Assembly: GCA_944385175.1 (NCBI GenBank)
Contig: CALWWB010000010.1
Span: 1 to 37,238 of the forward strand
Source of the DNA: an uncultured Oscillospiraceae bacterium
Lineage (GTDB): Bacteria > Bacillota > Clostridia > Oscillospirales > Oscillospiraceae
Reading direction: 5' to 3'
Length of the DNA stretch: 37,238 nt
The position numbers were made by a program, and so were the translations under genes. Positions 1 through 6,830 of this stretch are shown here, one piece after another; the first letter of the stretch is position 1; each line of letters starts with the position of its first letter. A model generated the notes under the pieces. That model was not told the DNA's origin. It ran no database searches and was given only the letters and a program-made list of their open reading frames with translations.

Positions 1-958
1 AGATGGAATCACCCTTTATATTGTTCCAGCCGGAAGCAACTATGCCCCCCTCCGAGATGCTCAGCTCCGGGTTAGGCATGATTAGCTCCGGGTCCACCAG
101 CAGCTGTACCCCCAAGCCTGTGCAGGTAGGACAGGCACCGTGGGGGTTATTGAAGGAAAACAGTCTGGGCTCCAGCTCCTCTAAGGAAATGCCGCAGTCA
201 TCGCAGGCATAATTCTGGGAGAAGCTCATTATTTCTCCTTGGGGTACCAGTTCGATATACAAAAGCCCGCCTGACAAGGCCATAGCTGTTTCCGCCGAGT
301 CGGTAAGTCGACGGCCCAGGTCAGGCTTAATGACCAGCCTGTCCACAACTATCTCTATGTTGTGCTTTTTGTTCTTTTCCAGTTTTATCTCTTCCGACAG
401 GTCATAGGCAATACCGTCCACTCTCACCCTGACATAGCCGGATTTCTTGGCATCCTCAAACACCTTGGCATGCTCCCCTTTTCGGGAGCGAACTACGGGA
501 GAGAGTACCTGTATCCTTGTGCCCTGGGGCAGTTCCATTATTCTGTCCACTATCTGGTCTATTGTCTGGCGGCGTATCTCCTTGCCGCATTTGGGACAGT
601 GAGGTATGCCTATCCTAGCCCAAAGCAGGCGGAGATAGTCATATATCTCGGTTACGGTGCCAACGGTGGACCTGGGATTTTTGGACGTAGTCTTCTGGTC
701 TATGGATATTGCCGGAGATAGGCCGTCTATATAATCCACATCCGGCTTATCCATCTGTCCAAGGAACATCCTGGCATAGGAGCTCAGGCTCTCCACATAG
801 CGGCGCTGACCCTCAGCATATATGGTATCAAAGGCCAAGGAAGACTTGCCGCTGCCGGACAGGCCCGTGATTACCACCAGCTTGTCTCTGGGAATTTCCA
901 GATCTATGTCCTTTAGATTATTTTCTCTGGCGCCTTTAATGTATATCTTATCCTGCAT
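1..958 (-). CDS. uvrA: UvrA, excinuclease ABC subunit A (N-terminal part, cut by window edge)
   Basis: UvrA is the DNA-damage-sensing ATPase of nucleotide excision repair; it loads UvrB at lesions. Only the first 319 codons are inside the window; the C-terminal two thirds lie to the left. The frame starts at an ATG at 956-958 and is open to the edge. Visible motifs: Walker A GLSGSGKS at about residues 32-39, the UvrA-typical stretch [18 protein letters not shown] just after it, the [16 protein letters not shown] stretch near 97-112, and the first zinc module with two CxxC pairs (YACDDC near 250 and CPTC near 280). It starts 2 bp after the ybaK stop codon and its ribosome site (GAGGAT) lies inside the end of ybaK, so the two are probably co-transcribed and translationally coupled. 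No LexA-type GAAC-N4-GTTC box was seen upstream of the pair. Identification is secure. Confidence 0.97.
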   Translation of the reverse strand, partial: MQDKIYIKGARENNLKDIDLEIPRDKLVVITGLSGSGKSSLAFDTIYAEGQRRYVESLSSYARMFLGQMDKPDVDYIDGLSPAISIDQKTTSKNPRSTVGTVTEIYDYLRLLWARIGIPHCPKCGKEIRRQTIDQIVDRIMELPQGTRIQVLSPVVRSRKGEHAKVFEDAKKSGYVRVRVDGIAYDLSEEIKLEKNKKHNIEIVVDRLVIKPDLGRRLTDSAETAMALSGGLLYIELVPQGEIMSFSQNYACDDCGISLEELEPRLFSFNNPHGACPTCTGLGVQLLVDPELIMPNPELSISEGGIVASGWNNIKGDSI

Positions 959-960
959 AA

Positions 961-1443
961 TCAATCCTCAGTAATCACATCTGCGTATTTTCCCCGGGTT
1001 AACGTCAAAAGGTCTTCCGGTGCAAGTTCCACCTGGTAGCCTATCTTCCCGGCACTGACCACTATTGTATCCAGCTGCTCCGCGCCGGAGTGGAATATGG
1101 TGGGATACTGTTTTTTCATGCCCACAGGGGAACATCCGCCGCGGACATAGCCAGTGAGGCCAAGCAGCTCATTCACATGTATCATGGCAACAGACTTCTC
1201 TCCCACAGATTTGGCCGCTTTCTTAAGATCCAGTTCAGCCGCTACAGGGACAACAAAGATATATATGCCTTTGCTTGCACCTCGGGTCACCAGCGTTTTA
1301 AAAACCTTCTCCGCGGGAACACCAATGAGCGCAGCGGCGGTGATTCCGTCTACGGCAACGCTGCCATGCTGGTATTCATGGGCAACATATTTTATTTTTT
1401 TCTGCATCAAAAGACGCATTACATTGGTTTTTTGCTCTGCCAT
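961..1443 (-). CDS. ybaK: YbaK/EbsC-type Cys-tRNA deacylase
   Basis: This 160-residue protein matches the YbaK/EbsC family, which hydrolyses mischarged Cys-tRNA(Pro) in trans and so helps translational fidelity. Supporting features are the usual length, the KTLVTRG segment near residue 49 (the invariant Lys region of the fold), [15 protein letters not shown] in the middle, and [14 protein letters not shown] near residues 98-111, a hallmark of the family that contains the GxxSP loop. The ATG at 1441-1443 has a strong GAGGAGG ribosome site 8-9 bases upstream. It is the first gene of a unit with uvrA, with a near-consensus promoter at 1476-1504. The exact tRNA substrate cannot be read from sequence; other members of the superfamily (ProX, INS-type) edit other amino acids. 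Confidence 0.93.
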   Translation of the reverse strand: MAEQKTNVMRLLMQKKIKYVAHEYQHGSVAVDGITAAALIGVPAEKVFKTLVTRGASKGIYIFVVPVAAELDLKKAAKSVGEKSVAMIHVNELLGLTGYVRGGCSPVGMKKQYPTIFHSGAEQLDTIVVSAGKIGYQVELAPEDLLTLTRGKYADVITED

Positions 1444-1475
1444 CGCATGTCCTCCTCGGAGAGTTTCAACACTTT

Positions 1476-1504
1476 ATTATACCCCGCTTTCCACCAGCTT
1501 TCAA
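1476..1504 (-). promoter_or_regulatory. Sigma-A-type promoter of ybaK-uvrA
   Basis: On the minus strand, -35 TTGAAA (1499-1504), a 17-bp spacer and a perfect -10 TATAAT (1476-1481) lie about 33 bp upstream of the ybaK start. No SOS box overlaps it. Confidence 0.75.
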
Positions 1505-1540
1505 CAGCTAAATACATATCTTATTTTGGACAGATAAAAA

Positions 1541-1582
1541 CAGGAAAAGCCGGAGGAAAACTGAGCTCAGCTTCCCTCCGGC
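1541..1582 (-). terminator. Rho-independent terminator after the TetR gene
   Basis: A long hairpin spans 1549-1582, with arms GCCGGAGG and CCTCCGGC that extend inward through CTGA/TCAG. Read on the minus strand it is followed by TTTT and a second T-rich run. It lies just after the TetR stop codon and before the ybaK promoter, so it insulates the two units. Confidence 0.8.
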
Positions 1583-1601
1583 ATGATGCCGTACAGTAAA
1601 T

Positions 1602-2165
1602 TCAATTTACGGGATTTTGAAATCTGGAGAGCATATTCTCCACACTGCCCCCCAGCATTTTTATAAGGCGCTCTTGAGTAATGACTTTTGGAGCCTGCAT
1701 GTTCATATCCATCCACTGGGATATAAGGCCTATTATTCCGTTGGAGTAAAATTCAATGACAAAATCATAGTCCTGCTTATCTATGTTCATTCCCTCGGAT
1801 ACTATGTCTGCAAAACTACGGATACAGCTTTCAATGCGTCCTTTTAAAAACTTCAGCATATATAGTCTGCTGCCGGAGTTATATATATTCAGTGCAAAGC
1901 TGGAATTATCATAGAGATACTGGAAAAAGACCATAACATCTTCCTGCCAGCGCTCATAAATGACTTCCTTTGGCAGGACCCGGTTGGCATCTTCTTCAAA
2001 TACCCACTCCAAAAGGTCATATACATCGTCAAAATGATAGTAGAAAGTCTGCCTGTTCACATTACAGATCTCCACCAGATCCTTGACAGTAATCTTTGCA
2101 ATAGGCTTGACCTCCATCATTTGTTTGAGTGCGTCAGCAAGAGCACGTTTTGTCGATGAAGCCAT
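1602..2165 (-). CDS. TetR/AcrR-family transcriptional regulator
   Basis: This is a 187-residue one-component repressor-type protein. The N-terminal helix-turn-helix is clear: KPIAKITVKDLVEICNV (about residues 19-35) followed by NRQTFYYHFDDVYDLLEWVF (36-55), the classic TetR recognition-helix pattern xxTFYYHF. The C-terminal ligand and dimer region is of the type seen in DhaS-like and other small TetR proteins and gives no ligand. The ATG at 2163-2165 follows GAGGGAAGG. The gene lies downstream of, and in the same direction as, a MATE efflux gene, with a 119-bp gap holding its own promoter and two palindromes. The simplest inference is that it controls itself and the MATE gene in response to a small molecule; this is not proven. 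It is followed by a strong terminator. Confidence 0.93.
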   Translation of the reverse strand: MASSTKRALADALKQMMEVKPIAKITVKDLVEICNVNRQTFYYHFDDVYDLLEWVFEEDANRVLPKEVIYERWQEDVMVFFQYLYDNSSFALNIYNSGSRLYMLKFLKGRIESCIRSFADIVSEGMNIDKQDYDFVIEFYSNGIIGLISQWMDMNMQAPKVITQERLIKMLGGSVENMLSRFQNPVN

Positions 2166-2199
2166 CCTTCCCTCACTCCATTTGTCTTAGATTGCTGAT

Positions 2200-2229
2200 A
2201 TTATATCACAGCTTTTGTCGATTAGTAAA
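2200..2229 (-). promoter_or_regulatory. Promoter of the TetR gene
   Basis: On the minus strand, -35 TTTACT (2224-2229), an 18-bp spacer and -10 TATAAT (2200-2205) are placed about 35 bp from the start codon. Two perfect palindromes lie just upstream. Confidence 0.6.
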
Positions 2230-2243
2230 GTCTTTTCGCAATA

Positions 2244-2257
2244 AATGTATAAACATT
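2244..2257. promoter_or_regulatory. Palindrome AATGT-N4-ACATT, candidate operator
   Basis: AATGTATAAACATT is a perfect 5-bp inverted repeat with a 4-bp centre, about 15 bp upstream of the predicted -35 box of the TetR gene. Position and size suit a regulator site. No footprint can be read from sequence, and it does not resemble the palindrome in front of the MATE gene. Confidence 0.4.
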
Positions 2258-2264
2258 CTATAAA

Positions 2265-2280
2265 ATTTGCACAAGCAAAT
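2265..2280. promoter_or_regulatory. Palindrome ATTTGC-N4-GCAAAT after the MATE stop
   Basis: ATTTGCACAAGCAAAT is a perfect 6-bp inverted repeat starting 4 bp past the MATE stop codon. On the minus strand it is followed by TTTTAT, so it could be a weak terminator, or an operator for the TetR gene downstream. Confidence 0.4.
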
Positions 2281-2284
2281 GTTC

Positions 2285-3667
2285 TCAGCTTTCCAGGCAA
2301 GCACTGCATGGGCTGGGGCGGAATTTTATGTACACATAAAAAGAAAGAATCACAGTCAGGCTGTCCGCCGTCGCCTGGGACCATACCAGGCCGAACATGC
2401 CGAAAAGGCTGTTCAGCAGGAATAACATTGGGATATTGAATACGAGCCAGCGTGTGACACCCAGAAACAGTGATATCCGCCCTTTTCCAAAAGCCTGGAA
2501 CAGATATACTGTAAAAAAGCTCAGAAACATCAAGGGTGTAGCCAGCACGCGTATCCGCAGAAATTGGGCAGCCAATGTGACGGTATCGGCATCGGATATA
2601 AACAGCCTGGAAAAATCCAGAGCAAAAATCTCATACAGTATTATGCTCACCGCCGCCACAGCCAGTCCTATTCCCCGCGCCAGACGGACAGTGTCGCTCA
2701 TGCGCTTCCAATTGCCTGCGGAATAGCTGTAGGCAACCAGAGGCATCATCCCTTGACATATGCCTATGCCCACATTCAGCGGGAAGCGCTCTACCTTCAG
2801 AACTATGCCTACGGCAGCCATGGCCAGATCGCTGTATGAAACCATGAGCTTATCTATGATTACATAGTCCATATCAAAAAGGAAAGTTGCAACAGCCGAC
2901 GGAATGCCTACACCAAATATGGCAAGAATACTGGAGCGGCTGGGCAGACCCAAAGAAGGAGAAAAGCTTATGACCGAACCTTTGCCCATCCTGAACAGTA
3001 CCACGGCAAAGAACAGCAGCGCCACACAGTTGGACAAGCAGGTGGCTATTCCTGCCCCCAGTACTTCATAACCCTTTGGCATAAGAACAAACATAAAAAG
3101 AGGGTCCAAAGCGATGTTCAGAAGCCCGCCGAGGATTATTCCGGCACTTGCCTCCCTGGAGCGCCCGATACTGCGTATCAGGTTGGACAATACATTGGAC
3201 AGGACCGTGGGTATTCCTCCCACAACAATTACACAGAAAGCATACTGTCTTGCGTATGTATAAGTGTTCTCACCTGCCCCCAGCAGTTTAAGCAAGGGTT
3301 CCATATAAATCCCCATACCCAAGGCAAAAGCAGCTGAGATAAAAGCTGCAAGATACAGGGAAAAGGCGCTGACCTGTCTGGCCTCATCTTCCCTCTCCTG
3401 GCCCAGAAGCCTGGAAATCAGTGAGCCTCCACCTATCCCAGCAAGACCCGCCAGGCAAAGGCTTATGTTGAATACCGGCAAAATAAGTGATGTACCCGCC
3501 ACCATATATGGGTTGTTTGTTTGGCCTACGAAAAAGGTATCTGCCATATTATAGATGAGAACTATAAGCTGGCTGGCCACCGCCGGCAGTATCATCTTCC
3601 CAAGGGCGGAAGACACCGGCAAATTACGGAATACATCTTCCTGACTGGCGCTGAGTTTTGCCTGCAT
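2285..3667 (-). CDS. MATE-family multidrug/metabolite efflux transporter
   Basis: This 460-residue polytopic membrane protein has the two-fold repeated MATE layout, about 12 transmembrane helices. Typical family features are an N-terminal start with LPVSSALGKMILPAVASQL, the VLIYNMADTFFVGQ segment at the first helix pair (the D in NMADT is widely conserved) and a matching second half with FLFDMDYVIIDKLM. MATE proteins export cationic drugs or metabolites using Na+ or H+ gradients. The substrate and ion cannot be told here. The ATG at 3665-3667 has a moderate AGGT site 10 bases upstream. A perfect palindrome (3714-3727) sits in the leader, and the TetR regulator gene follows directly. Confidence 0.94.
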   Translation of the reverse strand: MQAKLSASQEDVFRNLPVSSALGKMILPAVASQLIVLIYNMADTFFVGQTNNPYMVAGTSLILPVFNISLCLAGLAGIGGGSLISRLLGQEREDEARQVSAFSLYLAAFISAAFALGMGIYMEPLLKLLGAGENTYTYARQYAFCVIVVGGIPTVLSNVLSNLIRSIGRSREASAGIILGGLLNIALDPLFMFVLMPKGYEVLGAGIATCLSNCVALLFFAVVLFRMGKGSVISFSPSLGLPSRSSILAIFGVGIPSAVATFLFDMDYVIIDKLMVSYSDLAMAAVGIVLKVERFPLNVGIGICQGMMPLVAYSYSAGNWKRMSDTVRLARGIGLAVAAVSIILYEIFALDFSRLFISDADTVTLAAQFLRIRVLATPLMFLSFFTVYLFQAFGKGRISLFLGVTRWLVFNIPMLFLLNSLFGMFGLVWSQATADSLTVILSFYVYIKFRPSPCSACLES

Positions 3668-4047
3668 TAATGTTTACCTGAGCTTTCCATTTATATCTCC
3701 GTACCTGCTATATATACACAGGTGTATGGCCCAGCAGGCCGTGCAACCGTATGCCTTGTGCGGCTATTATCTTGGCTGCCGACTGTCTGTAATTTGTCAT
3801 GATATCACAAAACCAGTCCGAGTGCTATTCTTTTCTCAAATTAATTTCTCTTTTTGTCAAAGCCTGCGTGAAACAAGTTGGGAAATGCGGGATAAGTTTT
3901 TCCCCCTGCCCTCTATATAAGCAAGGCCGCTTGCAAACCCTACAGACATAAAATGAAAATCCTCCGGATGAAATGCTTCGTTGCCTGAACAAAAGGAACT
4001 TAGTATAGGCATAGAAGCTGAGCTCAAAAAAGCTTTTCCTGATTACT
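3668..4047. other. Gene-free stretch upstream of the MATE gene
   Basis: No open frame here has a ribosome site or recognisable product. On the minus strand it holds a TTGACA word (3855-3860) without a good partner -10, and an extended -10-like word (TGATATCAT) nearer 3800, so the MATE gene probably has a long leader of 100 bases or more. Short GC-rich inverted repeats are present (GCAAG/CTTGC near 3920, GGCC repeats near 3730-3745). No known riboswitch core was recognised. Confidence 0.5.
3714..3727. promoter_or_regulatory. Palindrome ATACAC-N2-GTGTAT in the MATE leader
   Basis: ATACACAGGTGTAT is a perfect 6-bp inverted repeat 47 bp upstream of the MATE start codon. It is a plausible operator for the neighbouring TetR-family regulator or another regulator; this is inferred from position only. 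Confidence 0.45.
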
Positions 4048-4098
4048 AAAAACTGCTGCCCATAGGTCAGTGCACAAGCGGCAAGTCCAGGGCAGCAG
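4048..4098 (-). terminator. Second terminator-like hairpin downstream of tRNA-Thr
   Basis: Arms CTGCTGCCC (4053-4061) and GGGCAGCAG (4090-4098) form a perfect 9-bp stem with a 28-nt loop. On the minus strand it is followed by TTTTT. It lies 31 bp beyond the first terminator of tRNA-Thr, so it is either a backup terminator or the 3' end of a small transcript. Confidence 0.55.
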
Positions 4099-4119
4099 CA
4101 TTGTAAGATAAACCTTATA

Positions 4120-4165
4120 TAAAATAAAAAGCCTGTCGCAAGATACACATCCCTTACGACAGGCT
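4120..4165 (-). terminator. Rho-independent terminator of tRNA-Thr
   Basis: On the minus strand, a 9-bp perfect stem AGCCTGTCG / CGACAGGCT (4130-4138 and 4157-4165) is followed by TTTTTATTTTAT. The left arm begins at the last base of the encoded CCA end of the tRNA. Confidence 0.85.
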
Positions 4166-4240
4166 GGAGCTGGTAATGTGACTCGAACACACGACCCCTT
4201 CATTACGAGTGAAGTGCTCTACCGACTGAGCTATACCAGC
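4165..4240 (-). tRNA. tRNA-Thr (anticodon CGT), CCA end encoded
   Basis: The 76-nt cloverleaf reads on the minus strand: acceptor GCTGGTA paired with TACCAGC, D arm GCTC/GAGC, anticodon stem CTTCA/TGAAG with loop CTCGTAA (anticodon CGT, reading ACG), T arm GTGTG/CACAT with TTCGAGT loop, discriminator T, and an encoded CCA. It is a single gene with its own promoter (4274-4302) and terminator rather than part of a tRNA cluster. No duplicated 3' end that would mark an integrated element was seen nearby. Confidence 0.97.
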
Positions 4241-4273
4241 AGAAAAAGCTGAAGCTATCCTACAGCGCTTGGT

Positions 4274-4302
4274 ATTTTAGCATAAATAAATTTTTAAGTC
4301 AA
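4274..4302 (-). promoter_or_regulatory. Promoter of tRNA-Thr
   Basis: On the minus strand, -35 TTGACT (4297-4302), a 17-bp spacer and -10 TAAAAT (4274-4279) are followed after 33 bp by the tRNA 5' end. The match and position are strong. Confidence 0.8.
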
Positions 4303-4651
4303 CACTTATCCTGTCACCCATGTTGATATAACGTTTTGTATAATCATGAAATGTATTGACTTCATTGCTTCCAGATCACATTTCGTTAATTTGCGTAAAT
4401 TGTTCCGGTTTTCCTATATAATGTCAGTTGAGTGCAACTTATCATAGAGTGATTACAGGGGTTTCAACAAGTTACATAACGCCAAAAAATAATTATTCTG
4501 CAAATAGTTATCAACATTTTCAACACAGTTTCCCACAGGCTGAATTGTGCGATAAATGCCTATTTGCAGAATGTTTTGTACTATAATGTCGAAACAGGTA
4601 AAAATAAGAAATTACAATCCCGAAGCAGAAACTAGTTTACATAATTTAGCA
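4303..4651. other. AT-rich gene-free stretch between tRNA-Thr and radC
   Basis: No credible gene is seen. It contains two TATAAT words on the plus strand (4417-4422 and 4582-4587), neither with a good -35, a perfect 13-bp inverted repeat (4495-4507 / 4560-4572) enclosing DnaA-box-like words, and an 11-base word at 4634-4644 identical, as recalled, to the XerD arm of the Bacillus subtilis dif site. The combination is unusual for a simple spacer; see findings. Confidence 0.6.
4495..4572. repeat. Perfect 13-bp inverted repeat around DnaA-box-like words
   Basis: ATTCTGCAAATAG (4495-4507) and CTATTTGCAGAAT (4560-4572) are exact reverse complements, separated by 52 bp. The interior holds TTATCAACA (4508-4516, one mismatch to the DnaA box TTATCCACA), TTTCCCACA (4529-4537, two mismatches) and TTTTCAACACA between them. 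The repeat is seen directly; any DnaA binding is inferred. Confidence 0.7.
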
Positions 4652-5332
4652 TCAGAATCTCCCGAAAAGGCCGGAATCCCGCATGGAAAAATACTGTTCT
4701 CCAGCCACTATCACATGATCCAGCAGCTCCATGCCTATGAGGCGCAGGGCCTCACCCACCTTTTTAGTCAGCATCTCATCTTCTCTGGACGGAAGGGCTA
4801 TGCCTTCCGGGTGGTTGTGGGACAGCACCACAGAGGCAGCTTTATTTTTCAGGGCAGTCTCCACTATACGCCGAACTGTGATATCCACAGCATTTACCAC
4901 GCCCCTGCTCAGCACCTCGCAGCTGATAAGGGCTTTCCGGCTGTCCAGGCACAAAAGCAGTACAAGCTCATCTCTCTCATCCATGAAATGTGGCACGAGA
5001 AATCTGCCCAGATCAGCAGAGCTGCGAAATATGCGTATATCATTTACCCGAGAAATCCGGCATTTCTTCACCATCTGAGGCACCAGCTTTATAAGCAGCG
5101 CTGCATTTTCTCCTATACCCGGTACCTCGGTGAGCTCCCTGAGTCCGGCATCAAATACCCCGCTCAGGCTGCCGAATTTGTCCAGCAAATCGTGGGCAAG
5201 CACATTGGTGTCCCTGCGGGGAATGGCATAGAACAGCAGCAGCTCCAATGCATTCAAGTCATTAAAGCTGTCAATCCCATGTTCTATAAATCTGTTCTTA
5301 AGCCTGTCCCTGTGTCCGTCATGAACCCCCAT
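4652..5332 (-). CDS. radC: RadC-family JAB/MPN-domain protein
   Basis: This 226-residue RadC-family protein has a helix-hairpin-helix-like part at residues about 65-82 (LTEVPGIGENAALLIKL) and a C-terminal JAB/MPN+ domain with the metal motif SHNHPEGIALPSREDE, which supplies two His and the Asp for zinc. Despite the name, a direct DNA-repair role for RadC has been doubted; the family's activity is not settled. It is the last gene of the uvrB-polA-rimI-tsaD-radC run, 38 bp after tsaD. The ATG at 5330-5332 has GGGGAT about 9 bases upstream. No terminator hairpin with a T-run was found right after its stop, so transcription may run on into the AT-rich gap. Confidence 0.95.
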   Translation of the reverse strand: MGVHDGHRDRLKNRFIEHGIDSFNDLNALELLLFYAIPRRDTNVLAHDLLDKFGSLSGVFDAGLRELTEVPGIGENAALLIKLVPQMVKKCRISRVNDIRIFRSSADLGRFLVPHFMDERDELVLLLCLDSRKALISCEVLSRGVVNAVDITVRRIVETALKNKAASVVLSHNHPEGIALPSREDEMLTKKVGEALRLIGMELLDHVIVAGEQYFSMRDSGLFGRF

Positions 5333-5370
5333 CCGGCAATCCCCTGTTCCTTATATATTTTATCTGAAAG

Positions 5371-6372
5371 TCAGATGTCCATTGTAGCGTAGGCGTTGAG
5401 GTCACTGCCAGCCGTCACTCCGGCCAGATATTCATAATATGCCTGGGCACCTATCATAGCCCCGTTGTCTCCGCAAAGTCTGAGAGGTGGCACGAACAGT
5501 TGGCAGCCCTTTTCCTTTGCGGCGGCAGTGAAATCTGCCCTTATGCGGGAATTGGCGGCTACTCCCCCCGCTACCACTATTTTCTTGTATCCCAGGTTTT
5601 CTGCGGCAAGCATAGTGCGGGGCACAAGGCTGTCGCTGACAGCCTTGGTAAAGGAAGCGGCAAGCCCTGCTCTGTCCAGTTCTTCCCCCTTCTGCTGTGC
5701 ATTATGTACCAGATTTATCACCGCAGTCTTCAAACCGGAAAAGCTCATATCATAAGGGTTCCCTTCCACATGGGATACAGGGAAATGATAGCGTTTGTCA
5801 TCCCCACCCTGAGACAGGTCGTCTATGGGTTTTCCACCCGGGTATGGCAGGCCCAGCACTCTGGCAGTCTTGTCAAAGCACTCCCCTGCCGCATCGTCCC
5901 TGGTACTGCCTATTATCTCCATGTCAGTGTAGTCTCGCACGTCCACCAGCATGGTATTTCCGCCGGATATTGCCAGGCAGAGGAAAGGCGGCTCCAGCTC
6001 AGGATAAGCCAGATAATTTGCAGCTATATGTCCTCGGATATGGTGTACCGGAATAAGAGGCACACCGAGAGCCAGAGCACAGGCCTTTGCAAAGTTTACG
6101 CCTACAAGCACTGCACCAATGAGTCCAGGAGCATAGGATACGGCCACAGCGTCAATGTCTTTGCGGCTTATACCTGCGGCATCTATTGCCCGTTGAGTCA
6201 GTATTGAGATAGACTCCACATGGCACCTGGAGGCTATTTCAGGTACAACGCCGCCGTAAACAGCATGGAGCTGAGCCTGGGAGAAGATCTGGTCTGTCAG
6301 TATCTTTCTGCCGTCCTCTACCAGAGCAACGGCAGTTTCATCACATGTGGATTCAAAAGCAAGTATTTTCAA
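5371..6372 (-). CDS. tsaD: TsaD, tRNA N6-adenosine threonylcarbamoyltransferase
   Basis: TsaD (Gcp/YgjD/Kae1 family, ASKHA fold) transfers the threonylcarbamoyl group from threonylcarbamoyl-AMP to A37 of ANN-decoding tRNAs, working with TsaB and TsaE. The 333 residues include the ATP-site start MKILAFESTCDETAVALV, the metal-binding HHIRGHIAANY near residue 110 and the DDAAGECFDKTARVLGLPYPGG region near 160, all family hallmarks. The start is a TTG at 6370-6372, supported by a GAGG site about 10 bases upstream and by alignment of the N-terminus to the family; rimI ends 10 bp before it. The tsaB gene, often next to tsaD and rimI, is not in the window. The YrdC part of the fusion at 26497-27705 supplies the substrate. 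Confidence 0.97.
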   Translation of the reverse strand: MKILAFESTCDETAVALVEDGRKILTDQIFSQAQLHAVYGGVVPEIASRCHVESISILTQRAIDAAGISRKDIDAVAVSYAPGLIGAVLVGVNFAKACALALGVPLIPVHHIRGHIAANYLAYPELEPPFLCLAISGGNTMLVDVRDYTDMEIIGSTRDDAAGECFDKTARVLGLPYPGGKPIDDLSQGGDDKRYHFPVSHVEGNPYDMSFSGLKTAVINLVHNAQQKGEELDRAGLAASFTKAVSDSLVPRTMLAAENLGYKKIVVAGGVAANSRIRADFTAAAKEKGCQLFVPPLRLCGDNGAMIGAQAYYEYLAGVTAGSDLNAYATMDI

Positions 6373-6382
6373 AAGCTACGCC

Positions 6383-6829
6383 TCATTTCAAAAAATGTGT
6401 CATAAGTATAGCATCTTCCCGCGGAAATTCATAGTAATTCTTTCGCCTTCCCACAGGTATAAAGCCGTGTTTTTCATAGAGGGAGATTGCCGCAGCGTTG
6501 CCGCAGCGAACCTCCAGGGTAACAAAAGCCAGGCCCAGGCACTTCGCGCGCCTCATCAGTTCCCCTATCAGAGCGTCGGCAACGCCAAGGCGCCTGGACT
6601 CTGGCGCCACTGCCACATTGGATATATAGCCCTCGTCCAGCACGTACATCATCCCTACATAACCCAGCACCCGGTTTTCATCGTCCAGAGCAGCTATGAA
6701 CTCATGCCGATCATCTCTGAGTTGGCTTTTCAGCTGCTCCCTTGTCCATGGCAGCGAGAAGCAGCCTTTCTCTATCTCCTCTATCTGCCCCAGCATAGCC
6801 TCTCGGGCATCCTCTATGTGCCAAGCCAT
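6383..6829 (-). CDS. rimI: RimI-type GNAT N-acetyltransferase
   Basis: This 148-residue GNAT acetyltransferase resembles RimI, which acetylates the N-terminal Ala of ribosomal protein S18 and related proteins. The family features are the start EEIEKGCFSLPWTREQL, the acetyl-CoA pyrophosphate loop NVAVAPESRRLGVADALI (motif A, QxxGxA-like with RRLGVA), and the tail VRCGNAAAISLYEKHGFIPVGRRKNYY. Location between polA (1-bp gap) and tsaD (10-bp gap) is typical, since rimI and tsaD are neighbours in many Firmicutes. The start ATG at 6827-6829 lies directly after the polA stop, suggesting translational coupling. Confidence 0.92.
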   Translation of the reverse strand: MAWHIEDAREAMLGQIEEIEKGCFSLPWTREQLKSQLRDDRHEFIAALDDENRVLGYVGMMYVLDEGYISNVAVAPESRRLGVADALIGELMRRAKCLGLAFVTLEVRCGNAAAISLYEKHGFIPVGRRKNYYEFPREDAILMTHFLK

Positions 6830-6830
6830 A

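Noticed and set aside
3668..4047. Riboswitch controlling the MATE gene
   Set aside because: There are short hairpins but no core I recognise of any known class.
3825..4190. 121-codon minus-strand frame running from the tRNA into the MATE leader
   Set aside because: It begins inside tRNA-Thr, crosses two terminators and has no ribosome site.
4303..4651. Chromosomal replication origin
   Set aside because: DnaA-like words are few and imperfect, and dnaA, dnaN, rpmH and the usual origin neighbours are absent.
4620..4660. Complete dif site
   Set aside because: Only the XerD-like arm matches; the XerC arm is missing on both sides.
4556..5392. Plus-strand frame of 278 codons opposite radC
   Set aside because: It is a shadow of radC; the TATAAT before it has no -35 partner.
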